In this document: one piece after another, positions 22,207 through 33,112 of the stretch
How the letters are laid out: the number at the start of each line of letters is the position of its first letter
How positions within the stretch are numbered: the stretch's first letter is position 1
From: Plumapathes pennacea
Taxonomy: Eukaryota > Cnidaria > Anthozoa > Antipatharia > Myriopathidae
Direction of reading: 5' to 3'
NCBI GenBank assembly: GCA_964036295.1
Contig: OZ038473.1
Span: 5,301,501-5,365,500, forward strand
Length of the DNA: 64,000 nt
Made by a program: the position numbers and the translations under genes
Notes under the pieces: model-generated
Told to the model about the DNA's origin: nothing
What the model saw: the letters and a program-made list of their open reading frames with translations, nothing else
The model's database searches: none

Positions 22207-22224
22207 AGCACATACATACATACA

Positions 22225-22255
<31 letters not shown>

Positions 22256-22560
22256 TTTATTAGCTGTTCCCCAGTGGGGCTTTTCAACAACCAATTACAA
22301 TATAATATTCTAATAGTAATAAAAAGGTAGGTCTATAAGCTTAAATACATAATATGGAGGATGATAAAATATAATTACAAAAGTGAAGTAACAAATTATG
22401 CTGTTCCAAAAAGGGTATAAAGGGATAAGAGGTAAAAGATAAAATTACAATAATCTAAGGTAAGAGTAAAAGTATGATCAATCATACTATTCTTCTAAAA
22501 ACTATACTATTCTGTCAATTTGCAATTTGCGCGCCCTGTTCGCGCCACATTTCCACCGCA
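22207..22560 (-). mobile_element. LINE 3' tail ending in (CATA)n
   Basis: On the minus strand an untranslated stretch runs into GGAACAGCTAATAAAATATG and then a perfect (TATG)n run (22209-22252). This is the usual 3'-end microsatellite of CR1/L2-type LINEs. No coding part remains. Confidence 0.5.
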
Positions 22561-22936
22561 CCGCACGCCGTGTTTACCAGAAACGTTCTAGACCATGAAT
22601 GCGTGGGTCGAATTGGTCCAGCAATCTATTGATCAATAACTCTTCCGGAAACACTCCAACATGAAAACAGGGTCCAAACATCAAAACTGTAAACCTCGTG
22701 ACCCACTGGCGCGGTCTTCCCGGCTTTTTGATTAACTCGCAACGTACAGTGTAAAAGGATATTACGAGAGAACGAGTGATTGACAGAAACCACAGGAGAG
22801 ATAGAGTTTTAGCTTCTGGTCTGATGACAGATTTGTAATTGAACTGTAATTCCAGAGTAGCAACCAAGGTCTCCAACCATGAAAACTTTTAATACCTTCT
22901 GGCTCCTTATGTTCTGAAAAAAAAAAAAAAAAAAAA
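22560..22936 (+). other. Possible retroposed sequence with poly-A tail
   Basis: The plus strand ends in 19 As at the point where gag coding stops. This is compatible with a plus-strand retrocopy inserted into gag. No AATAAA signal precedes the tail and no source gene is recognised. Confidence 0.3.
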
Positions 22937-23884
22937 TCGTCATCGGAGCTGGTGGAATTGTCTTCCGGCGCTTTTTTTGCATGTCCTCTTTCTCGCTGAT
23001 TCTGGTTTCGGGCCTTAGAAAAGTTCTTGGTGGCATCTTCTCCGGCTCTGCATACGGATGAAAGATGGCTGAACCGATGGAATTTTCTGCATTTCTTTTC
23101 AAACGCAGGACAGTTGCTTCCATTTTCGTGGGCGCCAGTGATTCCACAGTATTCACATTTCGGCTTGTGCTTGTGATCTTGTCGGCTATCTTGTGATCTT
23201 TTTGTTGTAGAGTGCGGCTTTCTTAACAATTTCCTGCTCGCGTTTTTTGAATAAGATTGGACTCGGGAAACATAGGAGTTGTCGCTCTCTGCGCCATCTT
23301 CATGTCTTCATGATTTACCTTGCAGTGTTATCGGTTTGGCTTGCTTCAGTCAGGAACTGAGTGAGGTTCCAACTCTTGTTGATGGTCTTTTGAATGAGCT
23401 GCATATGCTGCATGGTTTCGCCGGTGCTTGGTTTAAACCTCAGAAGTTGGTATCTTGCGCAGTGTTTGTCCTTCTTTTGGGCGAAATGATTGTTCAGTTT
23501 TTCTCTCAACTTCGCATACGCGTCACCTTCTGTTGGATTTGGCAGGCTTTTCTCTAGTCTGCCAATTTCTTTACCTCCATAGATTGTTAGAGCATCTTCG
23601 GCCTTTCCAATTCTTTACCTCCATAGATTGTTAGAGCATCCTCGGCCTTTCCAATTCTGAAGAACCAAAATTCTCGTTCAATCTCTTCAAGCCATTCTTC
23701 CCATCGTCAGCATCTGGGGTTGTGTTCAGGTCGGCCAGTCGTTGTCTTAAAGAATTCGTTTCATGGCAGCAAGCTTCTCTCCGATACACTGGCAAAATAT
23801 TGGGGCAGTTTATAGCCGTCCGCCGAACTGCTTAGACTTGTATCTGCATCTTGTTGTGCAAAGTCACTTCCGTTTGTACTCTAT
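22920..23884 (-). pseudogene. Ty3/gypsy gag with zinc knuckles, broken
   Basis: A minus-strand frame at 23509-23315 (KDKHCARYQLLRFKPSTGET) reads like gypsy gag. The next pieces (23229-22940) contain CEYCGITGAHENGSNC and a second Cys/His cluster, that is nucleic-acid-binding zinc knuckles. The frame breaks at a 19-A run at 22918-22936, after which the sequence is unrelated. The N-terminal gag part lies at about 23700-23880 and is related to a fragment carried by the Helitron at 30241-30420. The right edge abuts LRR-array DNA at about 23885, with no obvious 5' LTR. Confidence 0.75.
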
Positions 23885-24077
23885 GACAACAAAACGACGC
23901 GTTATATTCTGCACATGAGATTCTAGGATCACATTTGAACTGTACTATACTGTAAAAGACATCCAGATTATCCTGGATTTTATGGAAGGGATCAAATTTA
24001 TTCTTAGATAGTTAATATACTTAGTACCGCAAAAACTATTATTTTTGTACGATTATATTTATTAAATGGATGCCTTG

Positions 24078-24962
24078 CCCCGGTTTTTCGAAAGACGATT
24101 AGAGCTAATCTACGATTAAATATTGCTAATCGAAGATTAAAATCTAATCGAGGGTTAGATTGCGTTTTCGGAACGCCGATTAGCGCTAACCTAGAGTTAA
24201 ATTGTGGGCTAAATTTAATCCACCTCGCTAGGTCGATTAAATTACTAGTCGGGGAATAAAGCTTCACGACTACAAACAAAATGGCGGACATACTCTTTGA
24301 GTTAGTCGTTCCGAACGAGAGAAAAAAATTATTAAGGCTACAAGCAAAACCTATTGACAACTTACCAACGAAAAGCTTCGGTGCCGTACCGATACGACCG
24401 AGATTCAATCGAGATTTTGACAGATCCCTTCACAGACAACCTCCCCGAGCAACAAACAAAACGAAACCACACAACAACGCCGACTGTACAACTTCTCGTC
24501 TTGTATTTCTTTCCGAGTGGTAGTTTATTGGTTTACACAGTCGGATTTTCAAAATTTATCTATTCACAAAGAATATTACGGACGTGTTAAAGCTCTCGCT
24601 GAAACCGGCCAGTTCATCGTCTACGACGAAATGCATCAGCAACTGAAGCAAGGATTTTACACCAAGAAAGGATTTCCAGGGGTGGTGTATTACATCGACA
24701 AGACACATGTCAAGATCCAGGGGCCATCCTCCAAATTAAAAGTGATTGTGTGAATATAATCGAAAAATTTTCATTCTACTCGACAGTTTCGTTGCCATGG
24801 AGATCTCTTCTTTTTTTTTTGCGCGCTCAGGCTTGCTTTGGCGCGGGCGGGCATTCCAATAACAGGTTAAAACAGGTTTTACTTCAATAAAGGAATAAAG
24901 GAATTTAATCGTCTGTTAACGGCTAATCGGAGGTTAGTTTAATCGGCTTTCGAAAAACCGGG
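24078..24962. mobile_element. PIF/Harbinger-like DNA transposon, deleted
   Basis: The termini are CCCGGTTTTTCGAAAG and its inverse CTTTCGAAAAACCGGG. Subterminal CGATTAGAGCTAATC-type repeats follow. It interrupts unit 0 of the LRR array: the flanks are homologous to uninterrupted sequence at about 26190 and 27400. Only a fragment of transposase remains. The exact TSD could not be settled. Confidence 0.72.
24517..24753 (+). pseudogene. Harbinger transposase fragment
   Basis: The text KKGFPGVVYYIDKTHVKIQG resembles the block around the first catalytic Asp of HARBI1/PIF DDE transposases (usually FPG..IDGTHI.I..P). The Gly of IDG is Lys here. The frame stops soon after, so the second Asp and the Glu are missing. 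An upstream frame (24281-24523) starting MADILFELVVPNERKK may be the N-terminus in another frame. Confidence 0.6.
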
Positions 24963-25034
24963 ACCCGGGGTTTGATAATTTTCCAGTATATGTCTGAAAG
25001 AACAGAAAAGCAAACATCAACGGGGTCTTTGTAC

Positions 25035-25067
<33 letters not shown>

Positions 25068-25368
25068 CAGCGTCCCTGGCTTTGGCCAAAGTCCCTGACA
25101 GTTGAGCAGTTTCATAACGATAATTAACCGAACATAATTTGTACCTGCGCTCAAAAGCAAGACTGCACACGATGGTATTTTATATAGGTTAATAATAAAC
25201 AACATACAATATGAAAAGTACAGGAAAACGTTTGTTGTTTTTTTCCTGAAAATTACCATAGCTTTACTGTATTACCCTAGAAGTGCAAACGTTCTCCAAT
25301 CCATCTTGTACTTTTCGATCATGCACTATAATTAATACACTGAAATCTTACTCATTAAATATCGACAG

Positions 25369-25440
25369 AGATTTCAGCAATAACAAAGTCAGTGGTTTGA
25401 GAAGTGACTTATTCAAGGGCCTTACGTCGTTGGAAAATCT
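25369..25440 (+). CDS. LRR exon, unit 1 type 1
   Basis: Acceptor ATCGACAG, donor GTGAGTAC. Encodes DFSNNKVSGLRSDLF followed by KGLTSLENL. Confidence 0.75.
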
Positions 25441-28400
25441 GTGAGTACATATTGTTTTGCATGATAATTTATGACAATTTGAATGACTTCCATTTCTGAA
25501 AATATAGAAGTTGGTAATGGACAGGCAGCGAGAGAATAATTGAATTCTGATCTGAAAAATGGTCTCATGAAAATCCCCACTGGATCACATTGTGGGATAA
25601 AGTGTCCTTGAAATTTTGAAATAACGTCAATCGACCTTCGATCTTTCAAACCTGTTGCTTCATATGCACATTAGTTTTGAAGGCTGCAGTAGAAATATTG
25701 CGTTGCAAAATAGGAAAATATATGATGAGCAATGTTAAAAAGTATATTAAACTAGAATGTTTGATTTCCCTTCTCCAGCTTTCGTTGATAAGAAGCGCTT
25801 TTTTATACTGATATGTTAAAGTTTCATATAATATCAACAGAAACATTGGCAGTAACGGTATCAGTCATTTGACAAATGAGCACTTCAAGGATCTTACTCG
25901 CTTAAAGAGTTTGTGAGTAAATATGCTTATATTGTTCCTTCACACTAATTTAAGACAATTTGACTTTCCAACACTTCTCACAAACTTTGTGGTAAAATGG
26001 ACAAGCAACAAAAAGAGGCGTTATATTCTGCACATAAGAATTTAAGATCACATTTGAACTGCACTTTACTGTACGAGACATCCAAATTATCTTGGATTTT
26101 ATGGAATAGATCAAATTTATTCTTAGATAGTTAATATACTTAGTACAGCTAAAACTATTATTTTTGAACGATTATATTTATTAAAAGGATGTCTGCGGCT
26201 TAATGAATTTCCAGTATGTGTCTGAAAGAACAGAAAAGCAAACATCAACGGGGTCTTTGTGCTATTAAAAAAAACTGCATCAATGGCTTTGGCCAAAGTC
26301 CCTGCCAGTTGAGCAGTTTCATAACGATAATTAACCGAACGTAATTTGTACTTGCGCTCAAAAGCAAGAGTGCGCAAGATGTTATTTTATATAGGTTAAT
26401 AATAAACAACATACACCAATATGAAAAGTACAGGAAAACGTGTGTTGTTTTTTTCCTGAAAATTACCATAGCTTTACTGTATTACCCTAGAAGTGCAAAC
26501 GTTCTCCAATCCATCTTGTACTTTTCGATCATGCACTATAATTAATACACTGAAATCTTGCTCATTAAATATCGACAGAGATTTCAGCAATAACAAAGTC
26601 AGTGGTTTGAGAAGTGACTTATTCAAGGGCCTTACGTCGTTGGAAAATCTGTGAGTACATATTGTTTTGCATGATAATTTATGACAATTTGAATGACTTC
26701 CATTTCTGAAAATATAGAAGTTGGTAATGGACAGGCAGCGAGAGAATAATTGAATTCTGATCTGAAAAATGGTCTCATGAAAATCCCCACTGGATCACAT
26801 TGTGGGATAAAGTGTCCTTGAAATTTTGAAATAACGTCAATCGACCTTCGATCTTTCAAACCTGTTGCTTCATATGCACATTAGTTTTGAAGGCTGCAGT
26901 AGAAATAATGCGTTGCAAAATAGGAAAATATATGATGAGCAATGTTAAAAAGTATATTAAACTAGAATGTTTGATTTCCCTTCTCCAGCTTTCGTTGATA
27001 AGATGCGCTTTTTTATACTGATATGTTAAAGTTTCATATAATATCAACAGAAACATTGGCAGTAACGGTATCAGTCATTTGACAAATGAGCACTTCAAGG
27101 ATCTTACTCGCTTAAAGAGTTTGTGAGTAAATATGCTTATATTGTTCTTTCACACTAATTTAAGACAATTTGACTTTCCAACACTTCTCACAAACTTTGT
27201 GGTAAAATGGACAAGCAACAAAAAGAGGCGTTATATTCTGCACATAAGAATTCAAGATCACATTTGAACTGCACTTTACTGTACGAGACATCCAAATTAT
27301 CTTGGATTTTATAGAATAGATCAAATTTATTCTTAGATAGTTAATATACTTAGTACAGCTAAAACTATTATTTTTGAACGATTATATTTATTAAAAGGAT
27401 GTCTGCGGCTTAATGAATTTCCAGTATGTGTCTGAAAGAACAGAAAAGCAAACATCAACGGGGTCTTTGTGCTATTAAAAAAAACTGCATCAATGGCTTT
27501 GGCCAAAGTCCCTGCCAGTTGAGCAGTTTCATAACGATAATTAACCGAACATAATTTGTACTTGCGCTCAAAAGCAAGAGTGCGCAAGATGTTATTTTAT
27601 ATAGGTTAATAATAAACAACATACACCAATATGAAAAGTACAGGAAAACGTGTGTTGTTTTTTTCCTGAAAATTACCATAGCTTTACTGTATTACCCTAG
27701 AAGTGCAAACGTTCTCCAATCCATCTTGTACTTTTCGATCATGCACTATAATTAATACACTGAAATCTTACTCATTAAATATCGACAGAGATTTCAGCAA
27801 TAACAAAGTCAGTGGTTTGAGAAGTGACTTGTTCAAGAGCTTTACGTCGTTGGAAAATCTGTGAGTACTTATTGTTTTGCATGATAATTTAATACAATCT
27901 GAATGACTTCCATTTCTGAAAATATAGAAGTTGGTAATGGACAGGCAGCGAGAGAATAATTGAATTCTGATCTGAAAAATGGTCTCATGAAAATCCCCAC
28001 TGGATCGCATTGTGGGATAAAGTGTCCTTGAAATTTTGAAATGACGTCAATCGACCTTCAATCTTTCAAACCTGTTGCTTCATATGCACATTAGTTTTGA
28101 AGGCTGCAGTAGAAAAATTGCGTCGCAAAATAGGAAAATATATGATGAGCAATGTTAAAAAGTATATTAAACTAGAATGTTTGATTTCCCTTCTCCAGCT
28201 TTCGTTGATAAGATGCGCTTTTTTATACTGATATGTTAAAGTTTCATATAATATCAACAGAAACATTGGCAGTAACGGTATCAGTCATTTGACAAATGAG
28301 CACTTCAAGGATCTTACTCGCTTAAAGAGTTTGTGAATAAATATGCTTATATTGTTCTTTCACACTAATTTAAGACAATTTGACTTTCCAACACTTCTCA

Positions 28401-31400
28401 CAAACTTTGTGGTAAAATGGACAAGCAACAAAAAGAGGCGTTATATTCTGCACATAAGAATTCAAGATCACATTTGAACTGCACTTTACTGTACGAGACA
28501 TCCAAATTATCTTGGATTTTATAGAATAGATCAAATTTATTCTTAGATAGTTAATATACTTAGTACAGCTAAAACTATTATTTTTGAACGATTATATTTA
28601 TTAAAAGGATGCCTGCGGCTTAATGAATTTCCAGTATGTGTCTGAAAGAACAGAAAAGCAAACATCAACGGGGTCTTTGTGCTATTAAAAAAAACTGCAT
28701 CAATGTCTTTGGCCAAAGTCCCTGCCAGTTGAGCAGTTTCATAACGATAATTAACCGAACATAATTTGTACTTGCGCTCAAAAGCAAGAGTGCGCAAGAT
28801 GTTATTTTATATAGGTTAATAATAAACAACATACACCAATATGAAAAGTACAGGAAAACGTGTGTTGTTTTTTTCCTGAAAATTACCATAGCTTTACTGT
28901 ATTACCCTAGAAGTGCAAACGTTCTCCAATCCATCTTGTACTTTTCGATCATGCACTATAATTAATACACTGAAATCTTACTCATTAAATATCGACAGAG
29001 ATTTCAGCAATAACAAAGTCAGTGGTTTGAGAAGTGACTTGTTCAAGAGCTTTACGTCGTTGGAAAATCTGTGAGTACTTATTGTTTTGCATGATAATTT
29101 AATACAATCTGAATGACTTCCATTTCTGAAAATATAGAAGTTGGTAATGGACAGGCAGCGAGAGAATAATTGAATTCTGATCTGAAAAATGGTCTCATGA
29201 AAATCCCCACTGGATCGCATTGTGGGATAAAGTGTCCTTGAAATTTTGAAATGACGTCAATCGACCTTCAATCTTTCAAACCTGTTGCTTCATATGCACA
29301 TTAGTTTTGAAGGCTGCAGTAGAAAAATTGCGTCGCAAAATAGGAAAATATATGATGAGCAATGTTAAAAAGTATATTAAACTAGAATGTTTGATTTCCC
29401 TTCTCCAGCTTTCGTTGATAAGATGCGCTTTTTTATACTGATATGTTAAAGTTTCATATAATATCAACAGAAACATTGGCAGTAACGGTATCAGTCATTT
29501 GACAAATGAGCACTTCAAGGATCTTACTCGCTTAAAGAGTTTGTGAGTAAATATGCTTATATTGTTCTTTCACACTAATTTAAGACAATTTGACTTTCCA
29601 ACACTTCTCACAAACTTTGTGGTAAAATGGACAAGCAACAAAAAGAGGCGTTATATTCTGCACATAAGAATTTAAGATCACATTTGAACTGCACTTTACT
29701 GTACGAGACATCCAAATTATCTTGGATTTTATGGAATAGATCAAATTTATTCTTAGATAGTTAATATACTTAGTACAGCTAAAACTATTATTTTTGTACG
29801 ATTATATTTATTAAAAGGATGTCTGCGGCTTAATGAATTTCCAGTATGTGTCTGAAAGAACAGAAAAGCAAACATCAACGGGGTCTTTGTGCTATTAAAA
29901 AAAACTGCATCAATGGCTTTGGCCAAAGTCCCTGCCAGTTGAGCAGTTTCATAACGATAATTAACCGAACATAATTTGTACTTGCGCTCAAAAGCAAGAG
30001 TGCGCACGATGGTATTTTATCCCCGAACGAAGTGAGGGAAATACTCACGACGCTAATGCAGTAGATCGCCTTATCGGAGACTCCAAGCGTGTCGCCATCT
30101 CGAAATCTAATGTTCGTGTGTTTGTCTGTTTGTGGCATACGACCTCGTCCCAAGGCCCTCCGCGTCGAGCGACCACAGCAGGCGAGGTTACATCGGCAGC
30201 TTAACTGTAAACCGCCATTTTCTTGGTGACATGCGGTAGAGTACGAACTGAAGTGATTTTGTACAACAAGATGCAGATACAAGGCCAAGCAGTTCGACGG
30301 ACGGCTGTAAATTGCCCGGATATTTTGCCAGTGCATGGGAAGCAAGCTTTACAAGACGTAAAACGGATTCTTTAAGGCCCAACTGGTCGACCTGAACACA
30401 ATCCCAGACGCCAGTATTGTGTTAAAACGCAGACACTTCTTCAGAAAGGAATAGGAAAATACAATCGGTGGAAATCGAACAATCACTGTGGCAAATTTCA
30501 TCTTTCGCAATAACAGGAATGCAGTTTTCAGAATCCAAGTTTGACAAGATGACAACACAATACAATGGAAAGTGAAATTTTCTTACTGTATGAGGACTGC
30601 TCTATACAGTGTATTTTGAAATCATTGAAGACGTAAACAATAGTGTTTTGGGTTTTGTTTCTTTTGCTGGAAAAGAGCTAAAGCTATGGCTTTCAGGAAC
30701 CGGAGAGTTTTGAAAATTTAATTCAATTAACGTTAATTACACTTTTGTTAAACGACAGTCGTGTTATCATTGGTATTTCAACAATTGCCGTATATTTTGT
30801 CGTTTGATGCCCCGGTAACTGTGATGAAGGCCAATTAGGATTATACTGTGATCTTTTCGCTGGTTTTCAAAGCTATTTCAGAGTGCCTTCGTGCAAGATT
30901 GTGTCATCCGATTCCTGACATGTTTGCATAATTTCATTAACAGTCTGACACATGCTGTGAAGTTTTGTCGCCGCGTTTGTTGGCACACTGTATTCAAGGA
31001 TAAAATGTAACCGGGTTAAAATGCTTTTGCTTTTTGAAGGCTATTAAAGTAGAAAATATCCGGCCACTGCTTTCCAAATTAAACAATGTGTCTACCAGCG
31101 GGACCCCCGTAAGATACTCGCTCAACACAATCGGACTTTGTATTATTTAGTGACCGGGTTTGCTCGCTCAATAAAATCGGACCTTGTATTATTTAGTGAC
31201 TTGATTTCTTTTTTCTGTCAAAGATTTTAAAATCGTCAAACGCAGTTTGAAAAGTTGTTGTGTTCAAAATTGAATCCCTGCCAAAATTCACACGATTCCG
31301 AGACTTCGAAAGCGTGTAAACAAGCGACTCGCTTTGACGGTTCTAAATTTGGCATACACACACACACACAAAAAAAAACAAACACACGTATGTGGTTAGG

Positions 31401-32024
31401 ATAAAGCATTGGCTGGAGAAATCGTGGCTTTTCTTGAAATTCATAAAAACTTCGGTGTCCAAGATCGACTTTGCTTGGCTTTCAAGCCTCGGAAGTATTC
31501 TGTAGTTGCGTGTAAATGTTTTCTCGTTTTTTGAAGTTCAGCTAGTGTCTACGAAAATTGCAGACTGTGCACGTTGTCTGAACTAAACCAGACTTCGTGT
31601 AACAAAGATTTTTTTTAGCGGCCGACTGGTGACGTCGCTACACAGCCGTGGTTTGCAAAAAAAAAATTAAATAATCTCCGAACGGAAAATAAACAAGAAT
31701 CCCGCTTTCCGAAAACCCACTACTGAGCGAGGGGATATCTGCGATTATCGTATTTCTAGTATAGGTTAATAACAAACAACATACACTAATATGAAAAGTA
31801 CAGGAAAACGTGTGTTGTTTTCTTCCTGAAAATTACCATAGCTTTACTGTATTACCCTAGAAGTGCAAACGTTCTCCAATCCATCTTGTACTTTTCGATC
31901 ATGCACTATAATTGATGTACTGAAATTTTACTTACTTATTAAATATCGACAGAAATATCAGCAATAACAAAGTCATTGGTTTGAGAAGTGACTTGTTCAA
32001 GAGCTTTACGTCGTTGGAAAATCT
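25369..32024 (+). CDS. Leucine-rich-repeat gene segment: nine single-LRR exons
   Basis: Nine 72-bp segments on the plus strand are each preceded by an AG acceptor (ATCGACAG or ATCAACAG) and followed by a GTGAGT or GTGAAT donor. Each encodes one 24-residue LRR. Type 1 reads DFSNNKVSGLRSDLF then KGLTSLENL; type 2 reads NIGSNGISHLTNEHF then KDLTRLKSL. Every exon begins with the last base of a split codon (CT|A or TT|A, leucine), so all junctions share one phase and any number of units keeps frame. One LRR per 72-bp phase-matched exon is the organisation of animal LRR receptors such as LGR-type GPCRs. No signal peptide, cap or transmembrane exon is present in the window, so the gene is partial and its class unknown. 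It would be extracellular if receptor-like. It could be a live gene segment or a pseudogene array. Confidence 0.75.
25841..25912 (+). CDS. LRR exon, unit 1 type 2
   Basis: Acceptor ATCAACAG, donor GTGAGTAA. Encodes NIGSNGISHLTNEHF followed by KDLTRLKSL. Confidence 0.75.
26579..26650 (+). CDS. LRR exon, unit 2 type 1
   Basis: Same protein sequence as the unit 1 type 1 exon, with the KGL version of the third block and intact splice sites. Confidence 0.75.
27051..27122 (+). CDS. LRR exon, unit 2 type 2
   Basis: Identical exon and splice-site bases to unit 1 type 2. Confidence 0.75.
27789..27860 (+). CDS. LRR exon, unit 3 type 1
   Basis: Carries two replacements near the end: KGL becomes KSF. 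Donor GTGAGTAC is intact. Confidence 0.75.
28261..28332 (+). CDS. LRR exon, unit 3 type 2, weakened donor
   Basis: Coding bases match the other type 2 exons, but the donor is GTGAATAA instead of GTGAGTAA (G to A at +5). This could reduce inclusion of the exon. Confidence 0.7.
28999..29070 (+). CDS. LRR exon, unit 4 type 1
   Basis: Same KSF version as unit 3, so units 3 and 4 are closest relatives. Confidence 0.75.
29471..29542 (+). CDS. LRR exon, unit 4 type 2
   Basis: Standard type 2 exon with intact GTGAGTAA donor. Confidence 0.75.
30241..30420 (+). pseudogene. Ty3/gypsy gag fragment inside the Helitron
   Basis: The plus strand matches the reverse complement of about 23700-23880. Shared words include ACAACAAGATGCAGATACAA, GCAGTTCG, ATATTTTGCCAGTG and CGACCTGAACACAA. 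The copies are diverged, so the source is a relative of the nearby gag rather than that copy itself. Confidence 0.75.
30758..31708. repeat. ~1-kb dispersed repeat, partner of 16168-17170
   Basis: Inverted relative to the other copy and lying wholly inside the Helitron. Part of it (31060-31200) has CCGGCCACT and GTGACCGGG words like the MITE at 14227. Confidence 0.75.
31953..32024 (+). CDS. LRR exon, unit 5 type 1, diverged
   Basis: Lies beyond the Helitron. It has NIS and VIG changes relative to the other type 1 exons, the KSF version, and donor GTGAATAC. Unit 5 is truncated at about 32180, so its type 2 exon is missing. Confidence 0.65.
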
Positions 32025-32180
32025 GTGAATACTTATTGTTTTGCATGATAATTTAAAACAACTTGAATGACTTCCATTTCTGAAAATATAGAAGTTGGTA
32101 ATGGACAGACAGCGAGAGAATATTTGAATTCTGGTGTGAAAAATGGTCTCATCAAAATTCCCACTGAAGTGCATCGTGGA

Positions 32181-32640
32181 GCTTAGTCAACTACAAATAA
32201 ATGTGTGCGTTTAGTTCCATTTAAATATGTGTGCTGATTTTCTGCCAAGATTGATGTCGTATATCATGTGGAAGTAGTGGCTCGGATAAGTTGGAATTTC
32301 TTATCTTTACGCACGCAGCACATTTCAAAATCATGTCATCAATTCGAATGCTCTTTCCTGACTAGAATATGTAGAGACGCGATAGTTGCTTTGTTTTCTC
32401 GATCTTTGATGGACAAGTGCAGTTTCTTTAGGGTATTAAGTTTAATTGCTGGTAGTATTATTATGTTATGTAGGCAGTACACAGTGCCTTCCTCTTTATT
32501 TAGAGCATGTCTGTATTGATAATATGGACAGGTGTCTCGTGGGACTTCCTTGTTGTTCTGCGGCCAGCTTTTATAAATAAGGCTAGTTAAGGTCTGCATG
32601 GCGCTATTCATGTTTACTTCATCCCTAATTACTTGTAACT
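32181..32640. other. No supported gene
   Basis: Sequence beyond the truncated LRR unit. The short open frames on both strands lack motifs. Confidence 0.5.
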
Positions 32641-32659
32641 TTCGGTCAATGATTTAGGA

Positions 32660-33060
32660 TATCTTAGATATGATGTGTACAAACTTCTCCTCCTCGATGT
32701 CCTTTTCAAACTGGTCGTGGACCACCTCACGGGGAAATGTCCTGGATAGTGCGTCAGCTAGGTGCATCTCACTGTCTTTCTTGTACTTTTACGGGATTTC
32801 TTTCTTTTGTAGCAGCATATTTTGAAGTCTCAACTTTGCTTACGATAAGGATTTCTTGAAAATAGCTTCAAGAGGCTTGTAGTCTGACTCTATCTCTATG
32901 GGCTTCGCATAAACATATAGATGGAATTGCTTGCACCCAAACACAACTGCTAAGGGTTCTTTTTCTATTTGTGCACATCGTTGTTGTGTTTCATTCATAG
33001 CTTTTGATGCAGCAATTGTCCCATGTTCTTGTATCAGGTGCTTCAAGACCATTTTGGGAG
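32660..33060 (-). pseudogene. Ty3/gypsy RNase H fragment
   Basis: The minus strand reads YAxIEKE-type text (RCAQIEKEPLAVVFGCKQFH), then ESDYKPLEAIFKKSLS, the RNase H/tether region of gypsy pol. A later piece near 32690-32770 in another frame reads like an ADALSR-type segment. There are several stops. It is a different fragment from the element at 17.7-23.9 kb. Confidence 0.7.
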
Positions 33061-33112
33061 TGTCTGGGTAGACGTTATGTCGTTAGCATTTTCGATGCTT
33101 TAACCTTAGAAT

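Larger units (their letters stand above)
20930..22560. other. Foreign sequence between gypsy gag and pol
   Basis: Gag (right) and protease-RT (left) of the same minus-strand element should be contiguous but are ~1.6-2 kb apart. The gap contains a tandem repeat and a LINE tail. A short palindrome AATGCGGCC..GGCCGCATT lies at the left boundary (20891-20913). Confidence 0.55.
30020..31759 (+). mobile_element. Non-autonomous Helitron with exact termini
   Basis: It starts TCCCCGAACGAAGTGAGGG and ends ATTATCGTATTTCTAG, inserted between A (30019) and T (31760) without duplication. The four sister LRR units keep the empty site TTTTA|TATAGG (for example 27595-27606), which proves both borders. A small bulged hairpin (GATATC TGC GATTATC) lies ~10 bp before CTAG. 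5'-TC, 3'-CTRR and A|T insertion are the standard Helitron hallmarks. The content is a gypsy gag fragment and a 1-kb dispersed repeat. No Rep or helicase is present. Confidence 0.9.
23885..32180 (+). repeat. 1,210-bp tandem array carrying LRR exons
   Basis: Long stretches recur at exactly 1,210-bp spacing: exon 1 at 25369, 26579, 27789 and 28999, and exon 2 at 25841, 27051, 28261 and 29471. A partial unit lies at each end (from 23885 on the left; 31760-32180 on the right). Units differ by only a few substitutions. The left part is interrupted by a Harbinger element (24078-24962) and the right part by a Helitron (30020-31759). Confidence 0.93.

Noticed and set aside
25422..29476. Minus-strand frames repeated in every 1,210-bp unit (66-84 aa)
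   Set aside because: They recur only because the units are near-identical. They lie antisense to the LRR exons and introns and have no motifs.
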